Assembly (NCBI RefSeq): GCF_019091455.1
Contig: NZ_JAGXJN010000008.1
Location: 7,600-71,599, forward strand
From: Chitinophaga sp. GbtcB8
GTDB taxonomy: Bacteria > Bacteroidota > Bacteroidia > Chitinophagales > Chitinophagaceae
Length of the DNA: 64,000 nt
Reading direction: 5' to 3'
The notes beneath the pieces are model-generated. The model was given only the letters and a program-made list of their open reading frames with translations, was not told the origin of the DNA and did no database searches. Both the position numbers and the translations under genes were made by a program. Shown here one piece after another: positions 1 through 8,543 of the stretch; the stretch's first letter is position 1, and each line of letters opens with the position of its first letter.

Positions 1-1540
1 GCTGGCGCTGGCCGCCGCTCAGCTTCATGCCACGGTCGCCAATGCTGGTTTCATAACCTTCATCCAGCTGCACAATAAATTCATGCGCATTGGCAATTTT
101 AGCGGCCTGTATCACAGCTTCCTTATCGGCATTGGGCTGGCCAAAAGCAATGTTATTGAATACAGTATCATTAAACAAAATAGCCTCCTGGGATACCATA
201 CCCATTAACCCGCGTACGTTTTCCATTTGCAGGTCGCGTATGTCCTGCCCGTCAATGCTGATGCGGCCTTCTGTAACATCATAAAAACGGGGCAGCAGGT
301 CGGCCATGGTTGATTTGCCGGCGCCGCTTTTACCTACCAGCGCTACCATTTTACCTTTCTGAATGCGGAGGTTTATATTTTTCAGCACATCCTGCTGCTC
401 ATAGCGGAAAGTAACGTTCTGATACTCGATCTCTTTTTCAAAACTACGTATAGCCCCGGCGTTAGGTTTATCCTGTATGGTGCTGGGTACATCCAGCACG
501 CGCAGCACACGCTCGCCGGCAGCCAGGCCACGGGGCATTACCGCAAAGGCATTGGCAATATTCTTTGCCGGTGCAATGATCTGGAAGTACAGCGCAATGT
601 AGGCAATAAAGGCGGCGGCCGTAAGCTCGCTACGCCCGGTAAGTATAAGATTGCCCGCATACACCATGATAATAACGATCACCAGCACACCCATGGTTTC
701 AGACAGCGGGGAAGCCAGCTCCCGCTGGTTTTGCATAGCCCTTACCGTCTCGGCATAATCCCCGTTCTCCCGGGCAAATTTCTTTTTCATGAAGCCCTCT
801 GCATTAAAGGCCTTGATAATACGTATACCCGATAACGTTTCCTCTGCCGTATTTACAATTTTACCCAGCAAATTCTGGCTTAGAGTCCCCTTTTTCTTTA
901 GCTTGCCGGTGATCAGGGAGATCAGGTAACCCGAAACAGGAAACACCAGCAAAGTGAACAGTGTAAGGGTTTTAGAGAGAATGAACAAAGCAATGAATGT
1001 GGAGATGACCTGCAGCGGATCCCGGAAAATAGTTTGCAGGGAGGTTACCACAGAAGCTTCCACCTCTACCACATCGCTGCTGATGGTGGACAGCAGATCG
1101 CCTTTACGCTCCTGCTGAAAAAAGCGCAGGGATTGGGTGCTGAACTGTGCATACAGCTTTTCACGCATTCTCATCACCATGGTTACACGCATGCGGGTAA
1201 GCACCTTCTGACCCAGGAAGCCAAACAGGTTCTTAAGCAGCACTGCTACCAGCACCACTATGCACACATACACCAGCATACCAAACTTGCCGGTAGTATT
1301 CATATAGTAAGTGAGGTAGTAGTTAAAAACATCCTTAAAATAAGCTATAGAAAGTGAGAATTTGGGTAGGTGTGTTACAACGGCCTGCTGCCCGGTGGCA
1401 AACAGGGCATCCATCAAAGGCATTACAAGGGTGAAGCTGAACAGGCTGAAAATGGTATAAAGAAAAATATATACTATATATTCCGGCACATAATGGTGGT
1501 AGGGCCGGGATAATTGCAGTAAGCGAAAAAACGTTTTCAT
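1..1540 (-). CDS. ABC exporter, fused permease and ATPase (MsbA-like), 3' end missing
   Basis: The gene reads leftward from an ATG at 1540 and runs off the window edge, so about 513 codons are present and the C-terminal end is lost. The N-terminal half is hydrophobic with several membrane segments, as in an ABC transmembrane domain. The ATPase half has a Walker A motif GKSGAGKST near residues 402-410 and the LSGGQ signature at the very edge of the window (about residues 506-511). Walker B and the H-loop lie outside. This half-transporter architecture is that of MsbA/lipid A or multidrug exporters, acting in the inner membrane as a homodimer. Substrate cannot be told from sequence. It is divergent from rbfA with 151 bp between the start codons. 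Confidence 0.9.
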   Translation of the reverse strand, partial: MKTFFRLLQLSRPYHHYVPEYIVYIFLYTIFSLFSFTLVMPLMDALFATGQQAVVTHLPKFSLSIAYFKDVFNYYLTYYMNTTGKFGMLVYVCIVVLVAVLLKNLFGFLGQKVLTRMRVTMVMRMREKLYAQFSTQSLRFFQQERKGDLLSTISSDVVEVEASVVTSLQTIFRDPLQVISTFIALFILSKTLTLFTLLVFPVSGYLISLITGKLKKKGTLSQNLLGKIVNTAEETLSGIRIIKAFNAEGFMKKKFARENGDYAETVRAMQNQRELASPLSETMGVLVIVIIMVYAGNLILTGRSELTAAAFIAYIALYFQIIAPAKNIANAFAVMPRGLAAGERVLRVLDVPSTIQDKPNAGAIRSFEKEIEYQNVTFRYEQQDVLKNINLRIQKGKMVALVGKSGAGKSTMADLLPRFYDVTEGRISIDGQDIRDLQMENVRGLMGMVSQEAILFNDTVFNNIAFGQPNADKEAVIQAAKIANAHEFIVQLDEGYETSIGDRGMKLSGGQRQ

Positions 1541-1603
1541 TCCTAATTATTTGTCTTTTCAGCGGCAATACGGAACCCCGCATTAACCATGCAAGGTTTC
1601 ATG

Positions 1604-1611
1604 TATCTTTG
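1604..1611 (+). promoter_or_regulatory. Candidate -7 element for rbfA (TATCTTTG)
   Basis: TATCTTTG fits the Bacteroidota -7 consensus TAnnTTTG. No good TTTG is seen 19-20 bp upstream, so the call rests on the -7 element alone. It would start a leader of about 70 nt before rbfA. Confidence 0.4.
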
Positions 1612-1646
1612 CCAGATCAGAATAAGTGCGCAAGTTACTATATTAT

Positions 1647-1683
1647 ACGGTTGTATGGTGATACAGCCGTACGACCATACAAC
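1647..1683 (+). promoter_or_regulatory. Two mutually exclusive hairpins in the rbfA leader
   Basis: ACGGTTGTAT (1647-1656) can pair with ATACAGCCGT (1661-1670) around a GGTG loop, with one G-U pair. Alternatively GTTGTATGGT (1650-1659) can pair perfectly with ACCATACAAC (1674-1683). The two 10-bp stems share bases and cannot form together. The element ends 8 nt before the rbfA start codon. A regulatory role is inference. Confidence 0.5.
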
Positions 1684-1691
1684 TTTACATT

Positions 1692-2066
1692 ATGCAGGAA
1701 ACTAAGAGGCAGAAACAAGTAGGACAGTTATTACAGAAAGAGCTGAGCGATATTTTTCAGCGGATGGGGTACAACGTTATTGAAGGCGGTATGATATCGC
1801 TTTCTGCCGTACGGGTTACACCCGATCTGCTGGAAGCCAGGGTATACCTGAGCATGTTCCAGATAAAAGACAGTGCGGATATGATGGAGCGTATCAAGGA
1901 AAGAGGCTGGGAGATCCGCAAGGAACTGGGCATGCGCGTAGGCAAGCAGCTGCGCCGGGTACCCGAGCTTTCCTTTTTCCTGGATGATACACTGGACTAT
2001 GTGTTCCGTATGGAGGAGCTGTTCAAAAAAATTAAGGACGATGATGCCGGTAAGGAAAACAAGTAA
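1692..2066 (+). CDS. rbfA: Ribosome-binding factor A
   Basis: This 124-residue protein matches RbfA in length and pattern: an N-terminal stretch rich in Lys and Gln with the early QVGQLLQKELSDI helix, a central strand SAVRVTPDLLEARVYLS, and the C-terminal RRVPELSFFLDDT segment typical of the KH-type fold. RbfA binds the 30S subunit during late maturation of 16S rRNA in the cytoplasm and is needed at low temperature in E. coli. The ATG start follows a structured leader. The next gene, a LolC/E-type permease, begins only 9 nt after the stop, so the two are probably co-transcribed. Confidence 0.95.
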   Translation: MQETKRQKQVGQLLQKELSDIFQRMGYNVIEGGMISLSAVRVTPDLLEARVYLSMFQIKDSADMMERIKERGWEIRKELGMRVGKQLRRVPELSFFLDDTLDYVFRMEELFKKIKDDDAGKENK

Positions 2067-2075
2067 ATACTTCTA

Positions 2076-3296
2076 ATGATCTGGCAGTTTGCTTCCCGGT
2101 ATTTCAGGGCCAAAAAATCAACCAATGCTATTAACATTATAGCATGGGTAAGTGTGGTAGCCATTGGCGTTGGCGCCGGTGCGCTTATTGTTATACTCAG
2201 TGTTTTTAATGGTTTTGAAGGGCTGGTAAAGTCCCTGTACTCCTCCTTTTACCCCTCTGTTAAAGTAAGCCCGGTTACGGGTAAAACTATTTTGCTCAGC
2301 CCTGCGCAGCTAAAACAAATAGCTGCAGTAAAGGGAGTGGCGCATTACTCCGCAGTAATAGAGGAAAAGGCGGTGATGCAGTTTGGAGAGGAAAAGACCA
2401 TTGCCACGCTAAAGGGGGTAGACAGCCACTATAATGAAGTAACCCGCGTAAAGGAAAAGGTGGTACGCGGCCGCTTTGATACCGGTGACGAGAACGCATA
2501 CCGCGCCGTATTGGGCGTAGAGCTGGAAAGCGCGCTGGGTGTGGATGTGGAACGCAGTATGGTACCGGTGGATGTGTATGTGCCCCGCCGCAGCGCCGGT
2601 GGGCTGCTGCCCAATGAGGCGCTGAACAGCAGCTATCTGTACCCTGCCGGCGCCTTTGCCATTCAGCAGGAGTTTAACAGCAAATACGTTATTACCCATA
2701 TTGATTTTATGCGCAAGCTGCTGGAGCTGGGGCCCAATGAAATGTCGGCCCTGGAAATTGCCACAGCCAATGGTACGGAGGATCTGGTGCTGAAACACAG
2801 GCTGGAACAGCTATTAGGCCCGCAGTTCAAAGTTCAGACCCGTTATGAGCAAAACCAGGCGCTATATGCTATTATGCAAACGGAAAAGTGGGCGGTGTAC
2901 GTGATCCTTAGCTTTATACTGATCATAGCTGCGTTTAACATGATCGGTTCCCTGTCCATGTTGGTCATTGAAAAGCAAAAGGATATTACCATCCTGAAAG
3001 CGATGGGTGCGCGGCAGCAGCTGATCATGAAAATATTTTTGGCAGAGGGCTTGATCATTGCGGGGATAGGAGCAGGCCTGGGGTTTGGATTAGGTGCCCT
3101 GGTATGTTGGATACAGCAGCAGTTTGGCATTATAAAGCTGGAAGGCACTTCTTTCCTGGTAGATGCTTACCCCGTAAGCATGCACCCCATGGATTTTGTG
3201 CTGGTAAGCATTACCATTATCGTAATTGGCATAGGCGCCAGCTGGTATCCGGCCAGGCGGGCATCGGTGTTAGGGATAGAGCTGAAGGCAACCTGA
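2076..3296 (+). CDS. LolC/LolE-type ABC transporter permease
   Basis: A 406-residue FtsX/MacB-type permease. One membrane helix lies near residues 20-45, followed by a large periplasmic domain of about 220 residues, then three C-terminal helices (roughly 270-400). The segment EKQKDITILKAMGA after the second helix is characteristic of the LolC/E and FtsX families. LolCDE extracts lipoproteins from the inner membrane for transfer to LolA. No LolD ATPase lies next to it here, which is common in Bacteroidota, so the exact role is inferred from family. It follows rbfA at 9 nt and is closed by a terminator at 3361. Confidence 0.85.
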   Translation: MIWQFASRYFRAKKSTNAINIIAWVSVVAIGVGAGALIVILSVFNGFEGLVKSLYSSFYPSVKVSPVTGKTILLSPAQLKQIAAVKGVAHYSAVIEEKAVMQFGEEKTIATLKGVDSHYNEVTRVKEKVVRGRFDTGDENAYRAVLGVELESALGVDVERSMVPVDVYVPRRSAGGLLPNEALNSSYLYPAGAFAIQQEFNSKYVITHIDFMRKLLELGPNEMSALEIATANGTEDLVLKHRLEQLLGPQFKVQTRYEQNQALYAIMQTEKWAVYVILSFILIIAAFNMIGSLSMLVIEKQKDITILKAMGARQQLIMKIFLAEGLIIAGIGAGLGFGLGALVCWIQQQFGIIKLEGTSFLVDAYPVSMHPMDFVLVSITIIVIGIGASWYPARRASVLGIELKAT

Positions 3297-3360
3297 GGTT
3301 AATTACGGATTGGGTGTTTGCCTGATAGTAAGTTTGTTCCGTAAAAGAACTCAATAACAA

Positions 3361-3398
3361 AAGGGAAGACGGTTAATAACAACAGTCTTCCCTTTTTA
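3361..3398 (+). terminator. Rho-independent terminator after the LolC/E-type permease
   Basis: The perfect 10-bp stem AAGGGAAGAC / GTCTTCCCTT (3361-3370 with 3385-3394) is followed by a T run. It lies 64 bp after the permease stop codon. Confidence 0.85.
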
Positions 3399-3446
3399 TT
3401 TTAAATCACTGGTTATCAATCACGAACCACAATCCAGGTGTGCTGC

Positions 3447-3535
3447 CTAATTTGTAATTATTCATATAATAAATACTTACAATGGCATTTATGCCCGTTT
3501 TGGCGGGGTCGTAATTGACTAATTCGTAATTAATA
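3447..3535. repeat. Heptamer-word array, mirrored arms (TAATTnG type)
   Basis: The right arm reads GTAATTG ACTAATT CGTAATT AATAG (3511-3535) and runs into the transketolase stop codon. The left arm near 3447-3462 carries the same words in the opposite sense. It lies between the convergent permease and transketolase genes and belongs to the family of arrays described in the findings. Confidence 0.5.
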
Positions 3536-4372
3536 GTCTCCTAAAGTAGTTGCCGGCAGCTGCTCCAGGGCTTTAGCCAGTTGCTCGTCGCTGGGGGCAA
3601 TACCATGCCATTCATGGTGGCCTTCCATAAAGTCAACTCCTTTACCCATCACAGTTTTCATCATTATGGCAATAGGTTGTCCCTTACCGGTCAGGCCTTT
3701 AGCCTTTTCCAGGGTAGCTACCACCTCATCCAGGTCGTTACCATTTTCCAGTACGATCACGTTCCAGCCAAAAGCTTTGAATTTTGCCGGCAGGTCGCCC
3801 AGGCCGCCAATCTGGTCGGTAGGGCCGTCAATCTGCTGACCATTCCAGTCAACCGTAATAATCAGGTTATCCACTTTATGGTGGGGGGCAAACATAATGG
3901 CTTCCCAAACCTGTCCTTCTTCCAGCTCGCCGTCGCCATGCAGGGAAAACACCAGGCCTTTATCGTTATTCAGCTTTTTGGTCAGTGCAGCGCCTATAGC
4001 CACGCTCATACCCTGGCCCAGGGAGCCGCTGGCGATCCGGATACCCGGCAGGTGCTCATGGGTAGTGGGGTGGCCCTGCAGGCGGGAGTTAAGTTTGCGG
4101 AAAGTGCTCAGTTCTTCCGTGGGAAAATAACCTGATCTGGCTAATGCGCTGTAATACACCGGGGAAATATGCCCGTTGGACAGTACAAACATATCCTGGT
4201 CCCTGGCATCCATGTCAAAGGGCTGGGGTTTGTGCTGCATTACCTTAAAAAATAAGGCGGCAAAATAATCGGTGCATCCCAGGGAGCCACCAGGGTGGCC
4301 GCTTTGCACGGCATGTACCATGCGTACAATATCCCTTCTTATCTGAGTGGCAATTTCTTGAAGCTTCGGCAT
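3530..4372 (-). CDS. Transketolase, N-terminal (thiamine diphosphate) subunit
   Basis: The 280-residue product covers only the first third of a classical transketolase, as in split enzymes. It contains SGHPGGSLG (24-32), SLGQGMSVAIGAAL (117-130), and the ThDP/metal motif GDGELEEGQ starting at 146 with the distal Asn at 177. Transketolase moves two-carbon units in the non-oxidative pentose phosphate pathway and needs a partner subunit carrying the pyrimidine-binding and C-terminal domains. That partner would normally sit just downstream, but here the downstream neighbour is the convergent permease gene, so the partner must be elsewhere. The start ATG at 4372 precedes the usual N-terminal helix. 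Confidence 0.9.
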   Translation of the reverse strand: MPKLQEIATQIRRDIVRMVHAVQSGHPGGSLGCTDYFAALFFKVMQHKPQPFDMDARDQDMFVLSNGHISPVYYSALARSGYFPTEELSTFRKLNSRLQGHPTTHEHLPGIRIASGSLGQGMSVAIGAALTKKLNNDKGLVFSLHGDGELEEGQVWEAIMFAPHHKVDNLIITVDWNGQQIDGPTDQIGGLGDLPAKFKAFGWNVIVLENGNDLDEVVATLEKAKGLTGKGQPIAIMMKTVMGKGVDFMEGHHEWHGIAPSDEQLAKALEQLPATTLGDY

Positions 4373-4496
4373 GATAGTTGCAATTTTTTTAAAATGGCAA
4401 AACTAAGAGATATTTACCAAGATTTAGAGAGCGGATCCACAAACTTTTACGAAATTAGTGTTCGGGTAGTCACAGTTTTTTAGTTTTTGAATTTTA

Positions 4497-4529
4497 TTGA
4501 TATTCATTTAATTGAATTTAATATCTTTG
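4497..4529 (+). promoter_or_regulatory. Candidate promoter for the WecA/MraY-type gene
   Basis: TATCTTTG (4522-4529) fits the TAnnTTTG -7 element. A TTG at 4497-4499 lies 22 bp upstream, slightly further than the usual 18-20 bp. The start codon is 28 nt downstream. Confidence 0.4.
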
Positions 4530-4557
4530 TATAATCTAGTATTATAACCCCCTACTG

Positions 4558-5724
4558 ATGGAGAATGTATTAATTGCAAGCGTCCTAAGTTTTGTTGTCA
4601 CTTATTTTGCAATCCCGGCACTGATCAGGGTTGCAGAATTAAAGCACTTGTACGACGAACCGGATGAAAGAAAATCGCATAAGACCAATATTCCTACCTT
4701 AGGGGGTATCGGCTTCTTTTCGGGCTTTGTGATGGCAGCCGCGGTATGTGCACCGTCGCTGGCAAATTCCCCTTTTCAGTATATGATAGCAGCCTTCTTT
4801 ATCATCTTCATGGTGGGTTTGAAGGACGATATCATAGGGCTGTCTCCGTTAAAAAAGCTCATAGGTCAGCTGATCGCCTCTTTTGCGGTAATATATCTGG
4901 GTAACCTCCAGATCAACAGCATGTATGGTTTCCTGGGTATCAATGCTTTACCCCCTCACTTCGGGCTGTTGCTCACTTATTTTACTTTCCTGGTAATTAT
5001 TAATGCCTTTAACCTGATAGATGGGGTAGACGGCCTGGCCGGCAGCATTGGTATGCTGGTATCCTGTATTATGGGCACTTATTTCCTGTACGCCGGCGAA
5101 ACGCTGTATGCAGTACTGGGATTTGGCCTGGCCGGCGGGTTGGCAGCTTTCCTGATATATAATATTTCCCCCGCACGTATTTTCATGGGCGATACCGGCT
5201 CCCTGCTGGTAGGCCTGGTAAATGCCATCCTCATAGTAAAATTCATAGAAGTAGCTGGCAACCCGGCTGCTAAATTGCCGGTTAATGGCGTACCGGCAGT
5301 AGCTTTTGCCATCCTGATAGTACCCCTGTTCGATACGCTGCGGGTATTTTCTATCCGTATGCTCAAAGGCCGGTCCCCTTTCACGGCAGACCGTAACCAC
5401 ATTCACCATTACCTGCTGGAACTGAAGCTGAACCACAAGCAAACCACCCTGGTAGCTGTGGCCTCCAATATAGTATATGTAGCTGCTGCCTTTGCGCTGC
5501 AGGACCTGGGTACAAACTACCTGCTGCTCCTGGTAACCGGTTCTGCCGGTATCCTGACCATTGGGCTGTACCTGGCCAAGAAAAAGAAGGCTATACCCAA
5601 ACCTGTGCCCGCAGCAGTATTACAAACTGTTGCACCGGCAACTGTAACCGTGAACAAAGAGCCGGTTATTGCCAAACCCAAAATACTGAGGGTAAATCCC
5701 GAAGGTATGCTGCAGGACAAATAA
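4558..5724 (+). CDS. Polyprenyl-phosphate sugar-1-phosphate transferase (WecA/MraY family)
   Basis: A 388-residue polytopic membrane protein. Family motifs are visible: the DD pair in GLKDDIIG (90-91), NLIDGVDGLAG (about 152-162), FMGDTGSLLVG (about 208-218) and the HIHH motif near 282-285, all on cytoplasmic loops. HIHH favours the WecA/TagO side (UDP-HexNAc substrate) over MraY. The enzyme starts lipid-linked glycan synthesis by moving a sugar-1-phosphate to undecaprenyl phosphate. The C-terminal 60 residues are a Pro/Val/Lys-rich tail beyond the usual end of the family. No glycan-synthesis genes are adjacent, so it appears to be a stand-alone gene. Confidence 0.88.
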   Translation: MENVLIASVLSFVVTYFAIPALIRVAELKHLYDEPDERKSHKTNIPTLGGIGFFSGFVMAAAVCAPSLANSPFQYMIAAFFIIFMVGLKDDIIGLSPLKKLIGQLIASFAVIYLGNLQINSMYGFLGINALPPHFGLLLTYFTFLVIINAFNLIDGVDGLAGSIGMLVSCIMGTYFLYAGETLYAVLGFGLAGGLAAFLIYNISPARIFMGDTGSLLVGLVNAILIVKFIEVAGNPAAKLPVNGVPAVAFAILIVPLFDTLRVFSIRMLKGRSPFTADRNHIHHYLLELKLNHKQTTLVAVASNIVYVAAAFALQDLGTNYLLLLVTGSAGILTIGLYLAKKKKAIPKPVPAAVLQTVAPATVTVNKEPVIAKPKILRVNPEGMLQDK

Positions 5725-5729
5725 TAACA

Positions 5730-5986
5730 TACGCAGAACGCTAAACGCATAAAGCTGAACGCCTGATACTTCATAGTGTCAGGCGTTTTTGCTTAGGGAG
5801 TATCGCATTAGCAGGCAACATGCAGTTGATGTATATCACTGCCTGGGATTCAGCTTTGTGCTTTCAGCTTTAAGCCTTCCGCTTTCTCCCATCCTCTATA
5901 TACTCCCAGTATTCTATATGTTAACTATTGGATTGTAGCAGCTACGCATTCAGTGTTCTGCGTTCCGCATTTAGCGTTCCACGTTC
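5730..5986. repeat. Heptamer-word arrays downstream of the WecA/MraY-type gene
   Basis: Three blocks are visible. 5730-5766 reads in 7-bp words close to AACGCTA / AACGCAT / AAAGCTG. The opposite strand of 5849-5890 reads GAAAGCG GAAGGCT TAAAGCT GAAAGCA CAAAGCT. The opposite strand of 5943-5986 reads GAACGCT AAATGCG GAACGCA GAACACT GAATGCG. The outer blocks are mirrored and a terminator hairpin lies between them. Confidence 0.6.
5758..5790 (+). terminator. Rho-independent terminator after the WecA/MraY-type gene
   Basis: A 12-bp stem AACGCCTGATAC / GTGTCAGGCGTT (5758-5769 with 5776-5787, one G-U pair) is followed by TTTTT. Its left arm overlaps the heptamer-word array. Confidence 0.85.
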
Positions 5987-6017
5987 TTTGACGATTAAAA
6001 GAAATCCTGTAGGTTTG
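5987..6017 (+). promoter_or_regulatory. Promoter of frr
   Basis: TTTG (5987-5990), 19 bp, TAGGTTTG (6010-6017) matches the Bacteroidota housekeeping promoter consensus. The frr start codon is 24 nt downstream. Confidence 0.7.
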
Positions 6018-6041
6018 CAGGCACTTAACTAATTTTTTGCT

Positions 6042-6605
6042 ATGCAAGACGATCTAGCCTTAATTATGGAGGATGCTACAGATTCCATGGAGAAAGCCAT
6101 TAAACACCTGGAAGTAGAGCTCACGAAGATCAGGGCCGGTAAAGCAAATCCCCAGATACTGGATGGTTTATCCGTTGACTATTACGGTTCCAGTACCCCG
6201 CTTAACCAGGTGGCCAATGTAAGCGTGGCCGATGCACGCACCCTTACCATTCAGCCCTGGGAAAAGAACATGATACAGCCTATTGAAAGGGCTATCATAG
6301 CGGCCAATATTGGTCTTAACCCACAGAACGATGGACAGACGATCCGTTTGTTCCTGCCTCCTTTAACAGAAGAGCGCCGCCGGGAGTTTGTAAAACGTGC
6401 AGCCGGTGAAGGCGAGCAGGGTAAAGTATCCATCCGCAGCATTCGCCGCGATGCCATTGAAAACATTAAGAAACTGCAGAAAGACGGGTTAAGCGAAGAC
6501 ATTGCCAAAGATGCCGAAGCCGATATCCAAACCCTGACGGATAAATATATTGTCCTGATAGACAAACATTGCGCTACCAAGGAAAAAGAGATTATGGCCA
6601 TTTAA
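6042..6605 (+). CDS. frr: Ribosome recycling factor
   Basis: The 187-residue protein has the length and landmarks of RRF: the N-terminal helix AIKHLEVELTKIRAGKANP, the YYGSSTPLNQVANVSV segment of domain II, and the C-terminal PPLTEERRREFVKRA helix. With EF-G it splits the post-termination 70S ribosome in the cytoplasm. The gene has its own well-formed promoter and no SD sequence. The stop codon runs directly into an octamer-word repeat shared with the convergent EamA gene. Confidence 0.97.
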   Translation: MQDDLALIMEDATDSMEKAIKHLEVELTKIRAGKANPQILDGLSVDYYGSSTPLNQVANVSVADARTLTIQPWEKNMIQPIERAIIAANIGLNPQNDGQTIRLFLPPLTEERRREFVKRAAGEGEQGKVSIRSIRRDAIENIKKLQKDGLSEDIAKDAEADIQTLTDKYIVLIDKHCATKEKEIMAI

Positions 6606-6730
6606 TAAATGTGCTGATATGCAAATGTGCAGATGTGCAAATGATCTTAGGAGATCACCATGCATATCTGCACATTTTATTTGTGGGCTAATTCATCTGC
6701 ACATCTGCATATCCGCACATCTGCACATCA
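6606..6730. repeat. Mirrored octamer-word array between convergent frr and EamA genes
   Basis: The left arm reads AATGTGCT GATATGCA AATGTGCA GATGTGCA (about 6607-6640). The right arm on the opposite strand reads GATGTGCA GATGTGCG GATATGCA GATGTGCA (about 6690-6728). The consensus word is RATRTGCN. The array fills the whole spacer, and the TGA stop of the EamA gene is part of its last word. Confidence 0.8.
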
Positions 6731-7663
6731 TTTCTTATTCACCAGGTACACCCCTCCCAATATTACGCCCAAACACAATACCTGCACCCAGCCGATCTGC
6801 TCACCTGCCAGTAAGCCCCAGCCAATAGCCACTACCGGTAACGCATATGTGACCATGGATGCAAATACAGAACCGGCCTTTTGTATCAGTATATAAAACA
6901 ATACGGTAGCAATACCGCTGCCCAGCACCCCCAGCGTAGTAGCTGCGGATAAGGATATCCAGGGCGCATGCGGGCCGGTAAACAGCGGGAAAAAGTTGCT
7001 GAACAGCAATACCGGGAAAGTGAACACCGCACAAAAGAATAGTGCAATAGAGCTTAGCTGTACAGAGCTGAAACCCTTCAGATAATGGTGCACCAGGCTA
7101 ATGTTAACCCCATAACAAACCGTAGCCAGTAGTATAAAAAAGCCGTAATACCAGTAGCCGGTGTTAACACCATTGGCAGCAAATAAGCCCACCACACCTA
7201 ACAGGCCAATGCTAACGCCGATCAGTTGTTTCTTTTCAAACGGGCTTTTAAAAATAACCAGGCCTGCCAGCAGCGCCATTAAAGGGGTAAGCGCATTCAA
7301 GATGCCCGCCAGCGCGCTGTCTATGCGGGTTTCCGCCAGGCAAAACAAATAAGCGGGTATACCATTGCCCAAGATGCCGGATAAAATGATCACCGGGATC
7401 TTATTACGCGGTGTTTGCCGTATGTATTTGAAAAAAAATGGCAGCAGTGATAAGCCGGCAGCCAGCATGCGTACGCTGGCCACCTGGTAGGATTGCAGGC
7501 CTTCCATGCCTATTTTCATCAGTATAAAAGAGCTGCCCCAGGTAAGAGATAATAGTAAAAAGATACTCCAGTGAGCTAGGCGTTTATCCAAGACAGTAGA
7601 TTTTTTGAGGAACAAAGGTCTGTATAAGCGGCCATTCCCCCAAGTGTTTTCATGGGCCCGCAA
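6728..7663 (-). CDS. EamA/DMT family transporter
   Basis: A 311-residue inner membrane protein with about ten hydrophobic segments in two halves, the pattern of duplicated EamA domains (drug/metabolite transporter superfamily). The opening SLTWGSSFILMKIG and ALLAGLVIFKSPFEKKQLIG are typical. Family members export metabolites or amino acids; the substrate is not predictable here. An ATG at 7663 gives a 25-residue polar lead-in before the first helix, so a TTG start near 7591 (giving DKRLAHWSIF) is also possible. It converges on frr across a repeat array. Confidence 0.85.
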   Translation of the reverse strand: MRAHENTWGNGRLYRPLFLKKSTVLDKRLAHWSIFLLLSLTWGSSFILMKIGMEGLQSYQVASVRMLAAGLSLLPFFFKYIRQTPRNKIPVIILSGILGNGIPAYLFCLAETRIDSALAGILNALTPLMALLAGLVIFKSPFEKKQLIGVSIGLLGVVGLFAANGVNTGYWYYGFFILLATVCYGVNISLVHHYLKGFSSVQLSSIALFFCAVFTFPVLLFSNFFPLFTGPHAPWISLSAATTLGVLGSGIATVLFYILIQKAGSVFASMVTYALPVVAIGWGLLAGEQIGWVQVLCLGVILGGVYLVNKK

Positions 7664-7718
7664 CAGTTAAGCAACTTATTTGTTAATTTTAGTGACAGCA
7701 AGCATATACCCTCCCTTT

Positions 7719-8468
7719 ATGGCAAAGATCAAACTGTCCCACATCAGCACTACGGCGCCCAAAAAACTGGATAAAGAAGTTATTAAAGCTAATACCCGGG
7801 ACCTGATTACGGAGCTGGATGAGCTGCAGAACCTGTTGTATGCCCAACATCAGCATTCGGTGCTGGTAGTATTACAAGGCATGGATGCCAGCGGTAAAGA
7901 TGGAGTGGTGCATAATGTGCTGGGGCAAATGAATCCGCTGGGCGTAAGGGTACAGCCGTTTAAAGCCCCAACGGAAGAAGAGATGGAGCATGACTTTTTA
8001 TGGCGCATCCATCGCCATGTACCAGGCAAAGGCATGATACATGTATTTAACCGCTCGCATTATGAAGATGTATTGATACAACGGGTACATAAGTGGGTAG
8101 ATGAAAAGACCATTCAGAAAAGAATGGATGCGATCAACGATTTTGAAAAACTATTAACAGAACATAATAACACACATATACTGAAGTTTTACCTGCACAT
8201 ATCCCCCGAAACCCAGGCACAGCGCCTGGAAGAGCGCACACAGGATCCGCGTAAAATGTGGAAGTATAACGCGAATGACCTGGAAGAAGGTAAGCTGTGG
8301 AAACAATACCGCAAGGCCTATGAAGATGTGTTTGAGCAGTGTAATAACATCCCCTGGACCATTGTACCATCAGATCACAACTGGTATAAAGAATACGTAG
8401 TGGCCAAAACGTTAAAGGATACCCTAAAAGGTCTGAAAATGAAATACCCGGCCTTAAAGCAGAAATAA
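7719..8468 (+). CDS. Polyphosphate kinase 2 family protein
   Basis: I chose the ATG at 7719 (MAKIKLSHIS) over a TTG at 7680, giving 249 residues, the usual single-domain PPK2 length. The Walker A motif GMDASGKDG spans about 54-62, the lid-type sequence WRIHRHVPGKG follows near 100, and VFNRSHYEDVL holds the Walker B-like region. PPK2 enzymes transfer phosphate between polyphosphate and nucleotides (mono- or diphosphates) in the cytoplasm; which nucleotide is used cannot be read from the sequence alone. It is followed 75 bp later by mscL on the same strand. Confidence 0.92.
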   Translation: MAKIKLSHISTTAPKKLDKEVIKANTRDLITELDELQNLLYAQHQHSVLVVLQGMDASGKDGVVHNVLGQMNPLGVRVQPFKAPTEEEMEHDFLWRIHRHVPGKGMIHVFNRSHYEDVLIQRVHKWVDEKTIQKRMDAINDFEKLLTEHNNTHILKFYLHISPETQAQRLEERTQDPRKMWKYNANDLEEGKLWKQYRKAYEDVFEQCNNIPWTIVPSDHNWYKEYVVAKTLKDTLKGLKMKYPALKQK

Positions 8469-8543
8469 TACCTTAATAATGAACCGGTTCCGGAAGATAT
8501 GATTATTTTGTGCCCGTAATTCGTAACCATAAAACCTTTCCAT

